Assembly (NCBI GenBank): GCA_020426515.1 | Contig: JAGQPW010000017.1 | Location: 1 to 57,160, forward strand | Length of the DNA stretch: 57,160 nt | Reading direction: 5' to 3' | Source of the DNA: Planctomycetaceae bacterium | GTDB lineage: Bacteria > Planctomycetota > Planctomycetia > Planctomycetales > Planctomycetaceae | In this document: positions 10,101-18,476 of the stretch, in pieces | Layout: every line of letters starts with the position of its first letter | Position numbering within the stretch: position 1 is the stretch's first letter | Notes under the pieces: model-generated | What the model saw: only the letters and a program-made list of their open reading frames with translations | Told to the model about the DNA's origin: nothing | The model's database searches: none | Program-made: the position numbers and the translations under genes

Positions 10101-10673
10101 ATTCTGCCGGCCGTTTTCCTCATCAACCTGCTGCTGCATTACCTGCACTTCCGCAACCTTCCCATCTCACTCGTCGTCTTTTCGGGAATCCCGATTGCCT
10201 GCGCCGGTGGAATGATTGCCATCGCGGTGATGGGAATCGAACTCAATACGGCCGTTTGGGTCGGTTTCATCGCCTTGGCGGGACTCGCCGCGGATGATGG
10301 CATCGTGATGGCCAGCTACATCCACGAACGATTGAAGCGGCGGTCCATCGACAACGTGGCCGACCTGAGGGAGGAAATCTACGAGGCGGGTCTGAAGCGG
10401 ATTCGCCCCTGCGTGATGACGACCGTCACGACGCTTGTGGCGCTCGTCCCAGTCCTGCTATCGACTGGCAGGGGAGCAGATGTCGCCCGCGCGATGGCCT
10501 GGCCTGTATTCGGCGGCATGTTGATCGAACCATTCACGACATTCGTCGTACCGACGGTGTATTGCGCTTATATGGAGTTCAAACTTCGAGCCGGACTTCA
10601 TGACGAACTTCTGGAAATGTCAATTGATGATTCATCCCTGAAACCTGACTCCAAAGAACCAATGGCGGCTTGA
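7155..10673 (+). CDS. cusA: CusA-type heavy-metal efflux RND pump (HME-RND)
   Basis: 1172 aa inner-membrane proton-driven pump. It has the standard HME-RND layout: N-terminal helix, two large periplasmic loops and two blocks of transmembrane helices. The fourth-helix signature reads GIAIAIGTMVDMGIIVLEN, with D408 and E415 as proton-relay candidates and Ala rather than Asp at 402. That pattern is typical of the monovalent Cu/Ag pumps (CusA), not the divalent CzcA type. It is about 125 residues longer than E. coli CusA. Most of the excess lies near residues 515-600 and carries about two extra hydrophobic segments between the helix blocks. It partners the adaptor just upstream and probably the channel at 11495. 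Confidence 0.92.
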   Translation: MINAILNFCVRERLVVLLVSVALIAFGWYSTKKVPLDAIPNVGENQVIVLTEWPGRSPKDMEDQVTYPLSIALQAVPGSKSVRGKSMFGFSFVQVTFDDSIDFYWARSRVAEQLTTVSGKLPIGVTPQLAPDATALGQIYYYVLEPPPGMDLAELRSKQDFFVKYALQSVDGVAEVASIGGYVKQYQIDVDPDELRYHDIPLSQVIDAVKASNIDVGAKTVETGGMEFIVRGKGFIGSGKTESQTIEQINNTVILTREGIPVRVSDVAQVQTGPAFRRGALDFNGQEAVGGVVIMRHGENPRDVIERVKAKIAALEPELDGIKVLGVYDRTGLIDETIGTLTEALGQETLITIVIVVLFLLHVRASLIIAITLPMAVLMSFAAMKVFGVDANIMSLAGIAIAIGTMVDMGIIVLENIYDSLAEWEQQPQSKSARSRERQRIEVICQAAGEVVPAVMTAVSTTIVSFLPVFFLTGRDYKLFAPLAWTKTFALAASLIVAVTVVPMLARTFLRSSQRSNFVSWLAGLGMATLLAGLSWFVWHDHLEEWAFVTPEWGTALAGVVGFVSGWLMMREKIRPMEENPTSRFTRWLYAGRLRLALNHKVLMLSFPAAIFVLGLGAWFGLPTVLRPLESVAAVFGADLNEVPGYVDAKHTFTGLKSDDWIALDEGSWFYMPSLYPAASFNQIVEVLQSQDVLIKGIPEVENVLGKIGRIDSALDPAPAAMVETYVMLKPKDQWRPDMTERKIWDEINAVATLPGVTPASPLQPIEGRVVMLQAGIKASMAVRIYGDSLEGLGNAAKAVAAQLKQHPMVNAGTVNPDIVMGKPYYEFEVDREEAARYGMTTMMVNQVVSAGLGGVDVTTTVEGRERYPIQVRFSRDVRERIGDLPQVPVVTHTGDVVPLERLAGVSTTWGPGMVNSEDSRLVAHVMFSPSGAGDLETVSAVMESLRAARENGALEFPDGNFELQAVGSFQNQIEANERLMWILPAVFLINLLLHYLHFRNLPISLVVFSGIPIACAGGMIAIAVMGIELNTAVWVGFIALAGLAADDGIVMASYIHERLKRRSIDNVADLREEIYEAGLKRIRPCVMTTVTTLVALVPVLLSTGRGADVARAMAWPVFGGMLIEPFTTFVVPTVYCAYMEFKLRAGLHDELLEMSIDDSSLKPDSKEPMAA

Positions 10674-10759
10674 TGCTGCCCCCGATATGGAGGCTGATGT
10701 CGCGCACAACGTCGTGTCGGCTGACGTCCCCAAAACGTCGTCCCCGAAAGGATTAGGAC

Positions 10760-11236
10760 ATGAAGACTCTCAGAACACTGGTCGCATTGTCGTTCGTCGT
10801 TGCAGTGGCTGGCATGGCGAGTGCGGGTGGCCGGTCACCCGAGGAACAGCAGAAGAAGGACCAGCTGCACATTGCTGTGCAGCAGATCTGCCCGGTTTCA
10901 GGACAGCAACTCGGCAACCATGGAGCTCCCATCAAGGTGACCGTTGGTGAGAAGAAGGAAGAAATTTTTCTCTGCTGCCAAGGATGCCTCCAGCAGAAGA
11001 TCGACCCTAAACATTGGGCGACGATTCACGCCAACGTAGCCAAATCGCAGCGCGTCTGCCCAGTGATGAAGAAGCCACTTCCACAGTCTGCGAAGTGGAC
11101 GATTGTTGAAGGGCGTGTCGTGTATGTCTGCTGCCCGCCGTGTACCGACAAGATCGCAGCGGACCCAACGACGTATCTGACTGCCGTCGACAATCTGTAC
11201 GCAGAGTCGGTTGCTCAGCGTGAGGGAACCAGGTAG
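10760..11236 (+). CDS. Small exported protein made of two tandem C-x-V...CC domains
   Basis: 158 aa behind a purine-rich ribosome site. A signal peptide (residues 1-22) is followed by two copies of the domain found in the adaptor. Copy one has C44-P-V-S, LGNHGAP and C72-C73-Q-G-C76 ending DPKHW. Copy two has C100-P-V, a degenerate middle and C124-C125-P-P-C128 ending DPTTYL. The gene sits between cusA and cusC in the same direction, so it is probably made with the pump and acts in the periplasm. Metal binding or delivery is the natural guess but is unproven. This is the clearest case of the module standing alone. Confidence 0.8.
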   Translation: MKTLRTLVALSFVVAVAGMASAGGRSPEEQQKKDQLHIAVQQICPVSGQQLGNHGAPIKVTVGEKKEEIFLCCQGCLQQKIDPKHWATIHANVAKSQRVCPVMKKPLPQSAKWTIVEGRVVYVCCPPCTDKIAADPTTYLTAVDNLYAESVAQREGTR

Positions 11237-11289
11237 CCAGATCTCGGACTCCCCTTTCTGGCAGGCAATTCACCTGCGCAACCTTCTCA

Positions 11290-11326
11290 AGCCCACTCAG
11301 CCTCGCGCTGGGTGGGCTTCGGCTTT
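11290..11326 (+). terminator. Probable intrinsic terminator after the CusBA-domain protein genes
   Basis: A 12-bp stem (11290-11301 pairing with 11307-11318, one G-T pair) with a five-base loop is followed by TCGGCTTTT. It lies about 50 bases after the stop of the 10760 gene and would separate it from the channel gene at 11495. Confidence 0.75.
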
Positions 11327-11494
11327 TCTGCAATCACTCGTTGCACGTCACCGACAACCGCCATCAGAATCGATTCAACCGGACTGGAGTCCGGTTCATG
11401 TGTGATTTTGCGGACCGTATTGGTTGAGCCGTGTGTATGAGATGACCGATCCAGACCGACAGGGAGTCGTTCTCATCGGGAGGTTCGGACACGG

Positions 11495-12952
11495 ATGGTC
11501 CATTATCACTTCGTCTATGCACTGGGACTACTCTGCGTCCTGACTGGATGCCGGTCTGGGCAGCAGGTCCGAGATCCCGAGTATGCCCATCTCAGTCGCG
11601 AGACCTATCACGCAACGGTGACTCCGTTCTCTGCACACGCGACCATCGCACCGGTCGATTCCCGTTTGGAAGGACCGCACTCCGTTGAGGAATACGTCCA
11701 GGTCGCCCTGCAGCAGAACCCCGAAGTGCAGGCAGCCCGTAAACGTATGGAGTCACTGGCTCACAAGGTTCCGGTGGCTGCCAGTCTCCCAGATCCGATG
11801 CTGACCGTGACCGCCCAACCCGCACCGGTCCAGACTGCTGCTGGTGAGCAGCAGTTCATTCTCTCCGCCAGTCAAAAGCTTCCTTGGGCGGGAAAACTTG
11901 ATACTCAGGCAGCCGTGGCCGAAGCACAGACCAACGTTGGCCGCGCACAACTGGCCTCGGTGGAGTTGGCAACGATCGCCAAGGTCAAGAGAGCCTACTA
12001 TGAACTCTACTTTCTGCAACATGCGATTGTGGTCACAGAATCGCAACAGCAACTGCTGGGGGAGATCCGGGATGTGGCTAACACGCGATACAAGACCGGG
12101 CGGACGAGCCAGCAGGACGTGCTGAGGGCCGATCTGGAGATCTCGAAGGTCGAAAACGACCTGATTCAACTTCGTCAGCAACTCGCAAGTGGACGGGCAC
12201 GGCTGGCGCGATTGCTCCACATTGCCCCGGAATCACGGGTAGAGGCCGTTGCCTCGCTGCCCGACGAACTGCTGCCACAGAATCTGGCTGCGCTGCAACA
12301 GCAGGCTGTCGCTGCTCGTCCTGAACTGCACGCTGCCTTGGCGACGGTATTCCGGGATCAGCACGCGGCGAACCTCGCCAGACTCGATTATAAGCCCGAT
12401 GTGACTCTCGGGTTCTCGTGGATCGATGTTGCTGACGGTGGTCTGGCCAAGAGCGCGAATGGACAAGATGCACTGCTGCTAACCGCAGGAATCAATCTCC
12501 CGGTGTACAAGAAGCGGCTCGACTCTTCATTACGGTCAGCCGAGGCCGGAGCGGTCGCCTCTGCCCGCAACTACGACGCGCTGAAGGATGGCACACTGGA
12601 AGAAGTGACCGATTTGTTCGCACGCACAAACAGCCATCAGCAAATGCTCACGCTGTTTGAGGAGGACATTCTTCCCAAGGCACGCCAGACGCTCCAAGTC
12701 TCCAGTCAGGCTTACAACGTTGGTGAAGTGGACTTTCTGCAGTTGATCGACAACTGGCAGCAATTGCTACGGTACGAAGTAAATTACCGCCGATTGGAAG
12801 CAAACCTCCGTCAGTCACTGGCCGAACTGGAACAGGTGGTCGGAGGCTGGGCGGCTATGAATTCAGCCACGCCAGCTCAGCCCGAAATGCTGCCGGTGAT
12901 GCCCGTCCCAGTGGATGATCCCGGGGCTGCAGATGTCCCCAAAGACGAATAA
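11495..12952 (+). CDS. cusC: TolC/CusC-like outer-membrane channel protein of the RND pump
   Basis: 485 aa. The N-terminus has a lipoprotein-like signal (LLCVLTGCRSG), suggesting lipidation at Cys in the outer membrane. The body has two repeats of the outer-membrane efflux protein family, rich in long amphipathic helices. Diagnostic stretches include 'VEEYVQVALQQNPEVQAAR' near residue 65 and 'YNVGEVDFLQLIDNWQQ' near residue 410. It should complete the tripartite pump with the upstream cusB and cusA. A terminator lies upstream, so it may have its own promoter in 11327-11494. The ribosome site (GGGAGG) is slightly far from the ATG, but no better start is present. No second channel gene occurs by the second pump, so this one may serve both. 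Confidence 0.88.
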   Translation: MVHYHFVYALGLLCVLTGCRSGQQVRDPEYAHLSRETYHATVTPFSAHATIAPVDSRLEGPHSVEEYVQVALQQNPEVQAARKRMESLAHKVPVAASLPDPMLTVTAQPAPVQTAAGEQQFILSASQKLPWAGKLDTQAAVAEAQTNVGRAQLASVELATIAKVKRAYYELYFLQHAIVVTESQQQLLGEIRDVANTRYKTGRTSQQDVLRADLEISKVENDLIQLRQQLASGRARLARLLHIAPESRVEAVASLPDELLPQNLAALQQQAVAARPELHAALATVFRDQHAANLARLDYKPDVTLGFSWIDVADGGLAKSANGQDALLLTAGINLPVYKKRLDSSLRSAEAGAVASARNYDALKDGTLEEVTDLFARTNSHQQMLTLFEEDILPKARQTLQVSSQAYNVGEVDFLQLIDNWQQLLRYEVNYRRLEANLRQSLAELEQVVGGWAAMNSATPAQPEMLPVMPVPVDDPGAADVPKDE

Positions 12953-13053
12953 TCGGAGCACGACACAGAAATTGAGATTCCATCTGAAAGGAAATCTCAC
13001 AGCTTCAACAATGCTGATGCTGGTGAGTTGAAACGCGAGGCACTGCAAGTTCG

Positions 13054-13311
13054 ATGAATACTATCCGCACCACATTCCTGCTTCTTGTCGCGTCAGCCTC
13101 AGGCTGCGCATCCGCTTACCACTGCTACGAAGGCTGCGGTGTCCCCTGCAAGTACTGTCCACCAGCACCGCTGTCGCATACCCAGTTCTGCGGTGAAACT
13201 TGTCACTCGTGCGTTGCTGAACCGTACCTCGGGGGGACGACTCGAACGACCGCTAGTCCGCCCACTTCTGCGGCCAGTCCTCCCCCTGCGCCGATGGGCG
13301 ATCCTGAATGA
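13054..13311 (+). CDS. Small exported Cys-rich protein
   Basis: 85 aa. A short signal with a lipobox-like 'SASGCAS' at about residue 18 may lead to lipidation. A run of Cys follows (HCYEGCGVPCKYCPP, QFCGETCHSCV), then a Pro/Ser/Thr tail. It is the last plus-strand gene of the efflux locus and ends 17 bases before the convergent phosphatase gene. An imperfect hairpin (12973-12999) sits in the gap upstream. The function is unknown; Cys content and context suggest metal binding at the envelope. The small size and lack of a known family keep confidence moderate. Confidence 0.6.
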   Translation: MNTIRTTFLLLVASASGCASAYHCYEGCGVPCKYCPPAPLSHTQFCGETCHSCVAEPYLGGTTRTTASPPTSAASPPPAPMGDPE

Positions 13312-13328
13312 TGTGAAAGTTCACTTCC

Positions 13329-14828
13329 CTAGTTCATGGCCAGCGACGGGTTGAGTCCGAATTGGACAGCAAGCACGGTGACGTCGTCTTGCTGTCGCTC
13401 TCCGTTTCTGTATTCGGTGACAGCATTCGCAAGACGCTGTACAAACTGGTCCACTGAATTGGATTCTTCCGTCGACCTTTGCAGGAGGTCTCTGACGCGA
13501 TCACGGCCAAACAGGGTTTGATCCGGACCGAATGTTTCTGTGACACCATCAGTAGTCAGGACAAGGCATACTGAACCGCTCAATTCAAATTCTCTGCAGG
13601 CCCATTCGGCTTCCGGAGAGACACCGATGATGAGGCCCGTCGAATTCAGTTCCTCAATGCAACCATTTGCGAGTCGAAGAAATCCGGTCTCATGACCGGC
13701 GCTAACAAACTCAAGTGATTGCAATTCTGAATCGTAGCGTGCCAATGCCATCGTTACGAAGTTCCCATCGGGACTAATGTTCAGTAGGCCTCGATTGATG
13801 TGATCAAGGATCTGCGTGGGACGGGAATATCGGCTCGCCGCCTCGAACAACATGGATTTGATAATCGCGGCGGTCATCGCAGCAGGGACTCCGTGCCCTG
13901 AAACGTCGGCCAGGCAGAAGAGCCAACTCTCGTCGGGCAACTGAATGATGTCGTAGTAATCGCCGCCGATCTCGTCCGCCGGTTCGAATAGACACGAGTA
14001 TTCGACATTCGGAATTCGGATACCAACTGGGAGCAACTCCTTCTGAATCGATCGTGCCTTTGCCATTTGGACGCGCCGATCGCGATCCGCTTCAGCGAGA
14101 TTCAGGCTCATCCGGTTGATTTCATCAGCCAGGTAGTTCAATTCTTCGCTGTCGAACAACCTGCTCTGAAGCCCCAATTCTCCATGTCCGATCCGCTTGA
14201 GCACGGTCACCAACCGCAGGAGTGGTCTGGTAACAAAATGGCCGATGGCGAGATTGACGACAATGGCTGCGACTAACGCCAGGATCAGCAACGTTCCACT
14301 TCGTTTCAGCGTTTCACTCTTGATGGCACGGCGGATATCGGAAACGGACTCGGCCACATAAATGCGAATGTCTTGATCTCCAAAGGTTCCGACAACGATA
14401 TCAGCAAGGGAAGCGGCGGTATCTGGGTGTGCGTGAGAGGCGTCCCTGATTCGGCTGAGCATTTCAGCGGATTGGCGTCCATGGCTTCTCGCCTGAAGTA
14501 CGCTGCCAGAGATTTCAACGATGATGTGGTGTCCTGGCGACTGGTTGTCATGCGCCGCTGCACAAACGTCATCGATGAAGTGCTGTGTGGCGACAATTCC
14601 CTGGCGACTGCTCACACGACACGCCTGGAATAACGATTCCGCCTCTTCCTGTAACGCTGATCGCCGCTGATGAAAACGAATGCTCATCTCACGTTGATAG
14701 TCGTAGCCCACGAGGACAACCAACAGCACGAGGAGGACAAGATTGACCGACAGCAACAGCTGCGTGCGAATCTTCTTCGGAGTGATTTGCCACCTTGAGT
14801 ACCACGGACGGCTGGCTCTCTGATTCAT
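13329..14828 (-). CDS. HAMP-domain PP2C (SpoIIE-type) serine/threonine phosphatase
   Basis: 499 aa membrane sensor phosphatase. A first transmembrane helix (residues ~24-42), an extracytoplasmic sensing region of about 130 residues, and a second helix (~175-197) are followed by a HAMP linker starting 'TRPLLRLV'. The C-terminal SpoIIE/PP2C domain shows the metal-binding motifs GGDYYDI, DVSGHG, TTDGVTE and QQDDVTV. Such enzymes usually dephosphorylate an anti-sigma-factor antagonist. No such partner is visible nearby. Its ATG overlaps the stop of the V-ATPase A gene (ATGA), so it is the last gene of the ATPase operon and probably made with it, which is unusual and suggests a regulatory link to ATPase or energy state. 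Confidence 0.88.
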   Translation of the reverse strand: MNQRASRPWYSRWQITPKKIRTQLLLSVNLVLLVLLVVLVGYDYQREMSIRFHQRRSALQEEAESLFQACRVSSRQGIVATQHFIDDVCAAAHDNQSPGHHIIVEISGSVLQARSHGRQSAEMLSRIRDASHAHPDTAASLADIVVGTFGDQDIRIYVAESVSDIRRAIKSETLKRSGTLLILALVAAIVVNLAIGHFVTRPLLRLVTVLKRIGHGELGLQSRLFDSEELNYLADEINRMSLNLAEADRDRRVQMAKARSIQKELLPVGIRIPNVEYSCLFEPADEIGGDYYDIIQLPDESWLFCLADVSGHGVPAAMTAAIIKSMLFEAASRYSRPTQILDHINRGLLNISPDGNFVTMALARYDSELQSLEFVSAGHETGFLRLANGCIEELNSTGLIIGVSPEAEWACREFELSGSVCLVLTTDGVTETFGPDQTLFGRDRVRDLLQRSTEESNSVDQFVQRLANAVTEYRNGERQQDDVTVLAVQFGLNPSLAMN

Positions 14829-16633
14829 GACTCCACGCTCTCGTGGCTGGCATCTCGTGTCGTTGGCAGCTGAATGATCTGCTCCAGCCAGGATTTGTAT
14901 TCATCCGAGTCGGTGGCTGAGAAATTGAGATTCCTGAAGAGACCCGCCAGCTTCGTAAAGTACGTTTGCGCCTGCTCTTTGTCTGTGAAGAGATAATCCT
15001 TTTTGAGGTAGTCAGAGAGGAGCAGCAATAACTCCTTTTGACGTGAAAGCGGTACAGAGACGTCAACCGGGTCAAAAGCATCCTGCTGCAAGTACACCAT
15101 GTCAAAGAGCAGTGACTTCTGGTATGTCACGAATTCGTCCAGCGAGATCCCTTCTTCACCAGTGACCTGCATCATTTGATGAATTGCGGCCCCATCGGCG
15201 AGCAACTGGATGCAGAAGTCAACCAGATCCGACCAGCCCGACTGCAGAGTCCTGTCAAAATAGTCCTGCAATTGGTCACGGTAACGCGACCAAGACATGA
15301 GTGGGTCGATGGCGGGATAGGCCCGCTTGTAGGCACGTTCGTAAGACAGGCCCAGAAACGCCTTGACGGTTCCGAGTGTCGACTGAGTGACGGGTTCTTC
15401 AAAATTACCGCCAGCTGGCGAAACTGTTCCGATCATCGTCAGGCTGCCCAGGGATCCGTCACGCCGCTGCAGGACGCCAGCACGCTCGTAGACATTCTTG
15501 ATGGCGGAATCAAGGTACGCGGGAAACGCTTCTTCACCTGGAATCTCCTCCAGTCGACCTGACGTTTCGCGCATCGCCTGTGCCCAGCGTGAAGTGGAAT
15601 CTGCCAGCAGCAGTACGTCGAGGCCCATCTGCCGGTAGTATTCTCCCAAGGTCATCCCGGTATAGATCGAGGCTTCGCGTGCCGCCACGGGCATGGACGA
15701 GGTGTTGCACACGATGATCGTGCGATCCATCAAAGTGCCTGTGCCACGTGGATCCTGCGCCTGCGAGAATTCATGGATTGTGTCGACCACCTCACCCGCC
15801 CGCTCTCCGCAGGCGACCACGATCACTACGTCAACGTCAGAGTGCCTGGCAATGAGCGTCTGCAGGACAGTCTTTCCGGCTCCAAATGGCCCGGGGATGC
15901 AGGCGGTTCCACCGCGAGCAATGGGAAACATCGAGTCGATGATGCGAATCGTTGTGACCAGCAAGTCCGAGGGATAACGCCGCTCGACAAGACGCTGTTG
16001 CAGCAAGTCGGCTGGAAGCGGGATTCGTACAGGCCAGTGTTGCAGCATCGTCAAGGGACGATCTCCCGCAGCGCTGCTGATACGGGCGATTGGTTCGTCG
16101 ATCGAAAAGGTTCCTCCCTGAATCCAGGTTAGTTCGACACGGCCAGTGACGTCGAACGGCACCATGATGTGGTGTTCGATCGCCCGTTCCTGAACCGTCC
16201 CGAGGACATCCCCAGCACGCAAGCGATCCCCGGCGCGGCGTTTCGGCACGAATGACCACTTGTGATTCCGGTCGATCGCATCCACGTAGCGACCACGCTG
16301 AAGAAACGTGCCGTCACGTTGAGCCAGAGTTTCCAGCGGGTTCTGCAAACCATCAAAGACCGAACCCAGTAGCCCCGGTCCGAGGGTGGCGTGAAGCAGT
16401 TGGTGCGTTAACTCGACTCGGTCGCCAACCTTCACACCGTGTGTGTCTTCGAAGACCTGCAGGTCGGCTTCTCGGCCGAAGACTCGCAGCACCTCAGACT
16501 TGAGGCGTTCTTCCCCCGTGCACACATAGGCAACTTCATTCTTGACGATCATGCCATCTCGCACCGTCACCGAGACAATATTGCCATTGACCGCCGTCAC
16601 TTGGGCTTCACCAGTTTGCGTGCTGTTGTTCAC
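14825..16633 (-). CDS. atpA: V-type ATPase catalytic subunit A
   Basis: 602 aa catalytic subunit of the V1 head, which hydrolyses or makes ATP. The P-loop is GPFGAGKT with the key Lys at 254. Other V-type A signatures include the non-homologous region after the N-terminal barrel, 'GERAGEVVDTIHEF', 'LADSTSRWAQAMRE' and 'EEAFPAYLDS'. Length matches the bacterial V-type family. The gene overlaps the end of the DUF2764 gene by 26 bases and is itself overlapped by the phosphatase gene. Here A is the last ATPase gene in the operon and is separated from B by five other genes; many bacterial operons place A and B next to each other. Confidence 0.95.
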   Translation of the reverse strand: MNNSTQTGEAQVTAVNGNIVSVTVRDGMIVKNEVAYVCTGEERLKSEVLRVFGREADLQVFEDTHGVKVGDRVELTHQLLHATLGPGLLGSVFDGLQNPLETLAQRDGTFLQRGRYVDAIDRNHKWSFVPKRRAGDRLRAGDVLGTVQERAIEHHIMVPFDVTGRVELTWIQGGTFSIDEPIARISSAAGDRPLTMLQHWPVRIPLPADLLQQRLVERRYPSDLLVTTIRIIDSMFPIARGGTACIPGPFGAGKTVLQTLIARHSDVDVVIVVACGERAGEVVDTIHEFSQAQDPRGTGTLMDRTIIVCNTSSMPVAAREASIYTGMTLGEYYRQMGLDVLLLADSTSRWAQAMRETSGRLEEIPGEEAFPAYLDSAIKNVYERAGVLQRRDGSLGSLTMIGTVSPAGGNFEEPVTQSTLGTVKAFLGLSYERAYKRAYPAIDPLMSWSRYRDQLQDYFDRTLQSGWSDLVDFCIQLLADGAAIHQMMQVTGEEGISLDEFVTYQKSLLFDMVYLQQDAFDPVDVSVPLSRQKELLLLLSDYLKKDYLFTDKEQAQTYFTKLAGLFRNLNFSATDSDEYKSWLEQIIQLPTTRDASHESVES

Positions 16634-17291
16634 CGAGCGCCTCCTTCAACAGGATGTCGAACCGGTTGCGGCCCTGTGACTCGTTCAGCCGCGTCCAGCG
16701 ATCAACGATCTCCCAGCGCGAGAGGTAGAGCAACACGGACTCAAAGGTAAAGTGATACTGATCCGCCAGATTCGTCCATTCCGCCCACGTCGCCTGGAGC
16801 AGGAGTCGTTCGACTTCCAATGGATCATTTGTCGACAGCGACTTGCACACAAGCGGCACCCAAGGATGGTCTCGCACAATTCGAAAATTATCCTGATCCC
16901 AATTCTTGCGAATGTGGTCCACCCATCGGCCCACCCCGGTGGGAGCGGTCATTCCCAGCCGTCGCCTTCTCAATGCACTGGTGATGGTACGCACATCCAT
17001 GCGATACTCGACAATGCGTCGAACCAGTAAGTTCTTAATGGACTGCATCAATCGGTCGTATTCCTGTTGAATCTCCTGGTCGCTTCGTGCCGTGGGCTGC
17101 CGATCCCATTGCAGGAATCGCTGCACTTGACTCACGACGTCAGCATCCGATGGACTCAACAGCTTGAGCCGTTCGGCCAGTCGTGACTGGGAGATTGGAA
17201 CTCGCTCCACTAAGAATGTGCGCGGCATATGTGGCAGGCTCGCAACCAACATGTAGTATTCTGTGGCGGATAACATTCTCATTCGCTTCAT
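16608..17291 (-). CDS. DUF2764 family protein of V-ATPase operons (possible subunit C/d counterpart)
   Basis: 227 aa, starting MKRMRML five bases after the stop of the E-subunit gene. It opens with 'YYMLVASLPHMP', typical of the DUF2764 family, whose genes occur in bacterial V-ATPase operons. The rest is mostly helical with no transmembrane segment. By position it may take the place of the central-stalk cap subunit C (d), for which no standard gene is present. That role is inferred from operon position, not from visible sequence similarity. Confidence 0.75.
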   Translation of the reverse strand: MKRMRMLSATEYYMLVASLPHMPRTFLVERVPISQSRLAERLKLLSPSDADVVSQVQRFLQWDRQPTARSDQEIQQEYDRLMQSIKNLLVRRIVEYRMDVRTITSALRRRRLGMTAPTGVGRWVDHIRKNWDQDNFRIVRDHPWVPLVCKSLSTNDPLEVERLLLQATWAEWTNLADQYHFTFESVLLYLSRWEIVDRWTRLNESQGRNRFDILLKEALGEQQHANW

Positions 17292-17296
17292 ATTCG

Positions 17297-17962
17297 CTAC
17301 TGGATCATCCCTTCCATGAGGGCGCGAAATCTCGGGACAAGGTGCCTCAACAACAGCGTTGCCACGGCAGTATCACTCAGGTCAATCTCCAGGTCGTCTT
17401 CCTGGAGTCGAATGCGGATGCCGTGGCCCTCGTCGTGATCTCCAATTTCAATTCCATCACGCAGCAGATCCCTGGTCACCGTGACGATGAAGTGACTGAG
17501 CGTTCCCTCCTTCACATCCTCAGGAGTCCGACGAAGTTCCTCCAAGCCGACGACATTTGGGGGCAGCAGCAAAGTGACTGATCGGTCAGCTGGGGGTATG
17601 GCTCGCTGTGTGACTTCGAGGATCAACTGCTTGAGCAAATTTTCATCCTGCATCTTGCGAGTGATCAGGCGACGCACGCGATCGGAGAATTGATCGATCA
17701 GTTCCACTTTCAATTGCAGGATCGCGTCCCGGCATGCGAGCCGGACCGCCTCTTCGCCCGCAGCTCGGACCTGACGACCTTCCTCGCGTGCCGTCTCAAG
17801 TATCGCGTCCGCCTCCCGCCGGGCGTCCTCCAGTCGTTGTTCGGCCTGAAGGCGGGCCTGCTCGAATAGTTCTTGGGCGCGAGTCTGTCCTTCGGCCACG
17901 CCCTGCTCACGCAGCCGTTGGATCAATTCGTTCACTCCGGAGGATTCTTTGTCTGCACTCAT
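17297..17962 (-). CDS. atpE: V-type ATPase subunit E (peripheral stalk)
   Basis: 221 aa. The N-terminal half is a long charged helix rich in Ala, Glu, Arg and Gln (about residues 10-90), typical of stator subunits E/H. The C-terminal half is the globular E domain ending 'LLLRHLVPRFRALMEGMIQ'. It should connect the A3B3 head to subunit I. No separate G/H partner gene is visible. It lies between the proteolipid gene (46-base gap) and the DUF2764 gene (5-base gap). Confidence 0.85.
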   Translation of the reverse strand: MSADKESSGVNELIQRLREQGVAEGQTRAQELFEQARLQAEQRLEDARREADAILETAREEGRQVRAAGEEAVRLACRDAILQLKVELIDQFSDRVRRLITRKMQDENLLKQLILEVTQRAIPPADRSVTLLLPPNVVGLEELRRTPEDVKEGTLSHFIVTVTRDLLRDGIEIGDHDEGHGIRIRLQEDDLEIDLSDTAVATLLLRHLVPRFRALMEGMIQ

Positions 17963-18008
17963 TGTGATTGATCCACTCTAGGCCACTCTGTGGGTTGCGA
18001 TGAATTCC

Positions 18009-18476
18009 TCAGCCAGCCGCACCACCAGGAATGCCGCCGCCCACGATCATGCCGAAAATGAAGGCGAATACCGCAAAGCCTTCGACAATCGCGGCTGGGG
18101 CAATTGCCAAACCAAACACTTCCGGCTTGGTTTTGGTCGCGTTGATTGCGGACGCGCAACAGCCACCTTGCAGGATTGCACTGAACAACAAGGCCAGACT
18201 GACGAGCAACCCAATCGCGAACAGTCCCGGTGCCGCCTCGGGTGTAACAACTCGATTGAGTTGCATCGTCACCACGATACCGTAGATCGTCTGCGATGAT
18301 GGCAACGCGGAGGCCCCCACCAGCCGTCCATAGCCGGTTTCTACATCCAGCAATGCGCCACAGGCGGCCTGCCCAGCTCGTGCGCACCCGATAATGCTGC
18401 CAATCGCCCCCAGCGCTGTGGGAAGAAAGATTCCGGCCCAGCCTAAACACAGGATGAAAAACGTGTCCATAGTCAT
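18009..18476 (-). CDS. atpK: V-type ATPase proteolipid subunit K with a Na+-site residue pattern
   Basis: 155 aa rotor-ring subunit with four transmembrane helices, formed by two fused hairpins. The ion-binding Glu is E132 in helix 4 (AIVEGFAVFAF). Helix 2 reads ALPSSQTIYGIV and helix 3 has SAILQGG. Residues L58, S61, Q62, Y65, Q103 and E132 line up with Enterococcus hirae NtpK L61, T64, Q65, Y68, Q110 and E139, the Na+ site, with consistent offsets. This suggests Na+ rather than H+ translocation. The ATG overlaps the stop of subunit I (ATGA). A longer ORF in another frame over this region is a shadow. Confidence 0.9.
   Translation of the reverse strand: MTMDTFFILCLGWAGIFLPTALGAIGSIIGCARAGQAACGALLDVETGYGRLVGASALPSSQTIYGIVVTMQLNRVVTPEAAPGLFAIGLLVSLALLFSAILQGGCCASAINATKTKPEVFGLAIAPAAIVEGFAVFAFIFGMIVGGGIPGGAAG

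Noticed and set aside
9126..10148. Long minus-strand open frame opposite cusA
   Set aside because: Antisense shadow of the RND pump; composition is typical of reverse-complement frames and there is no family match.
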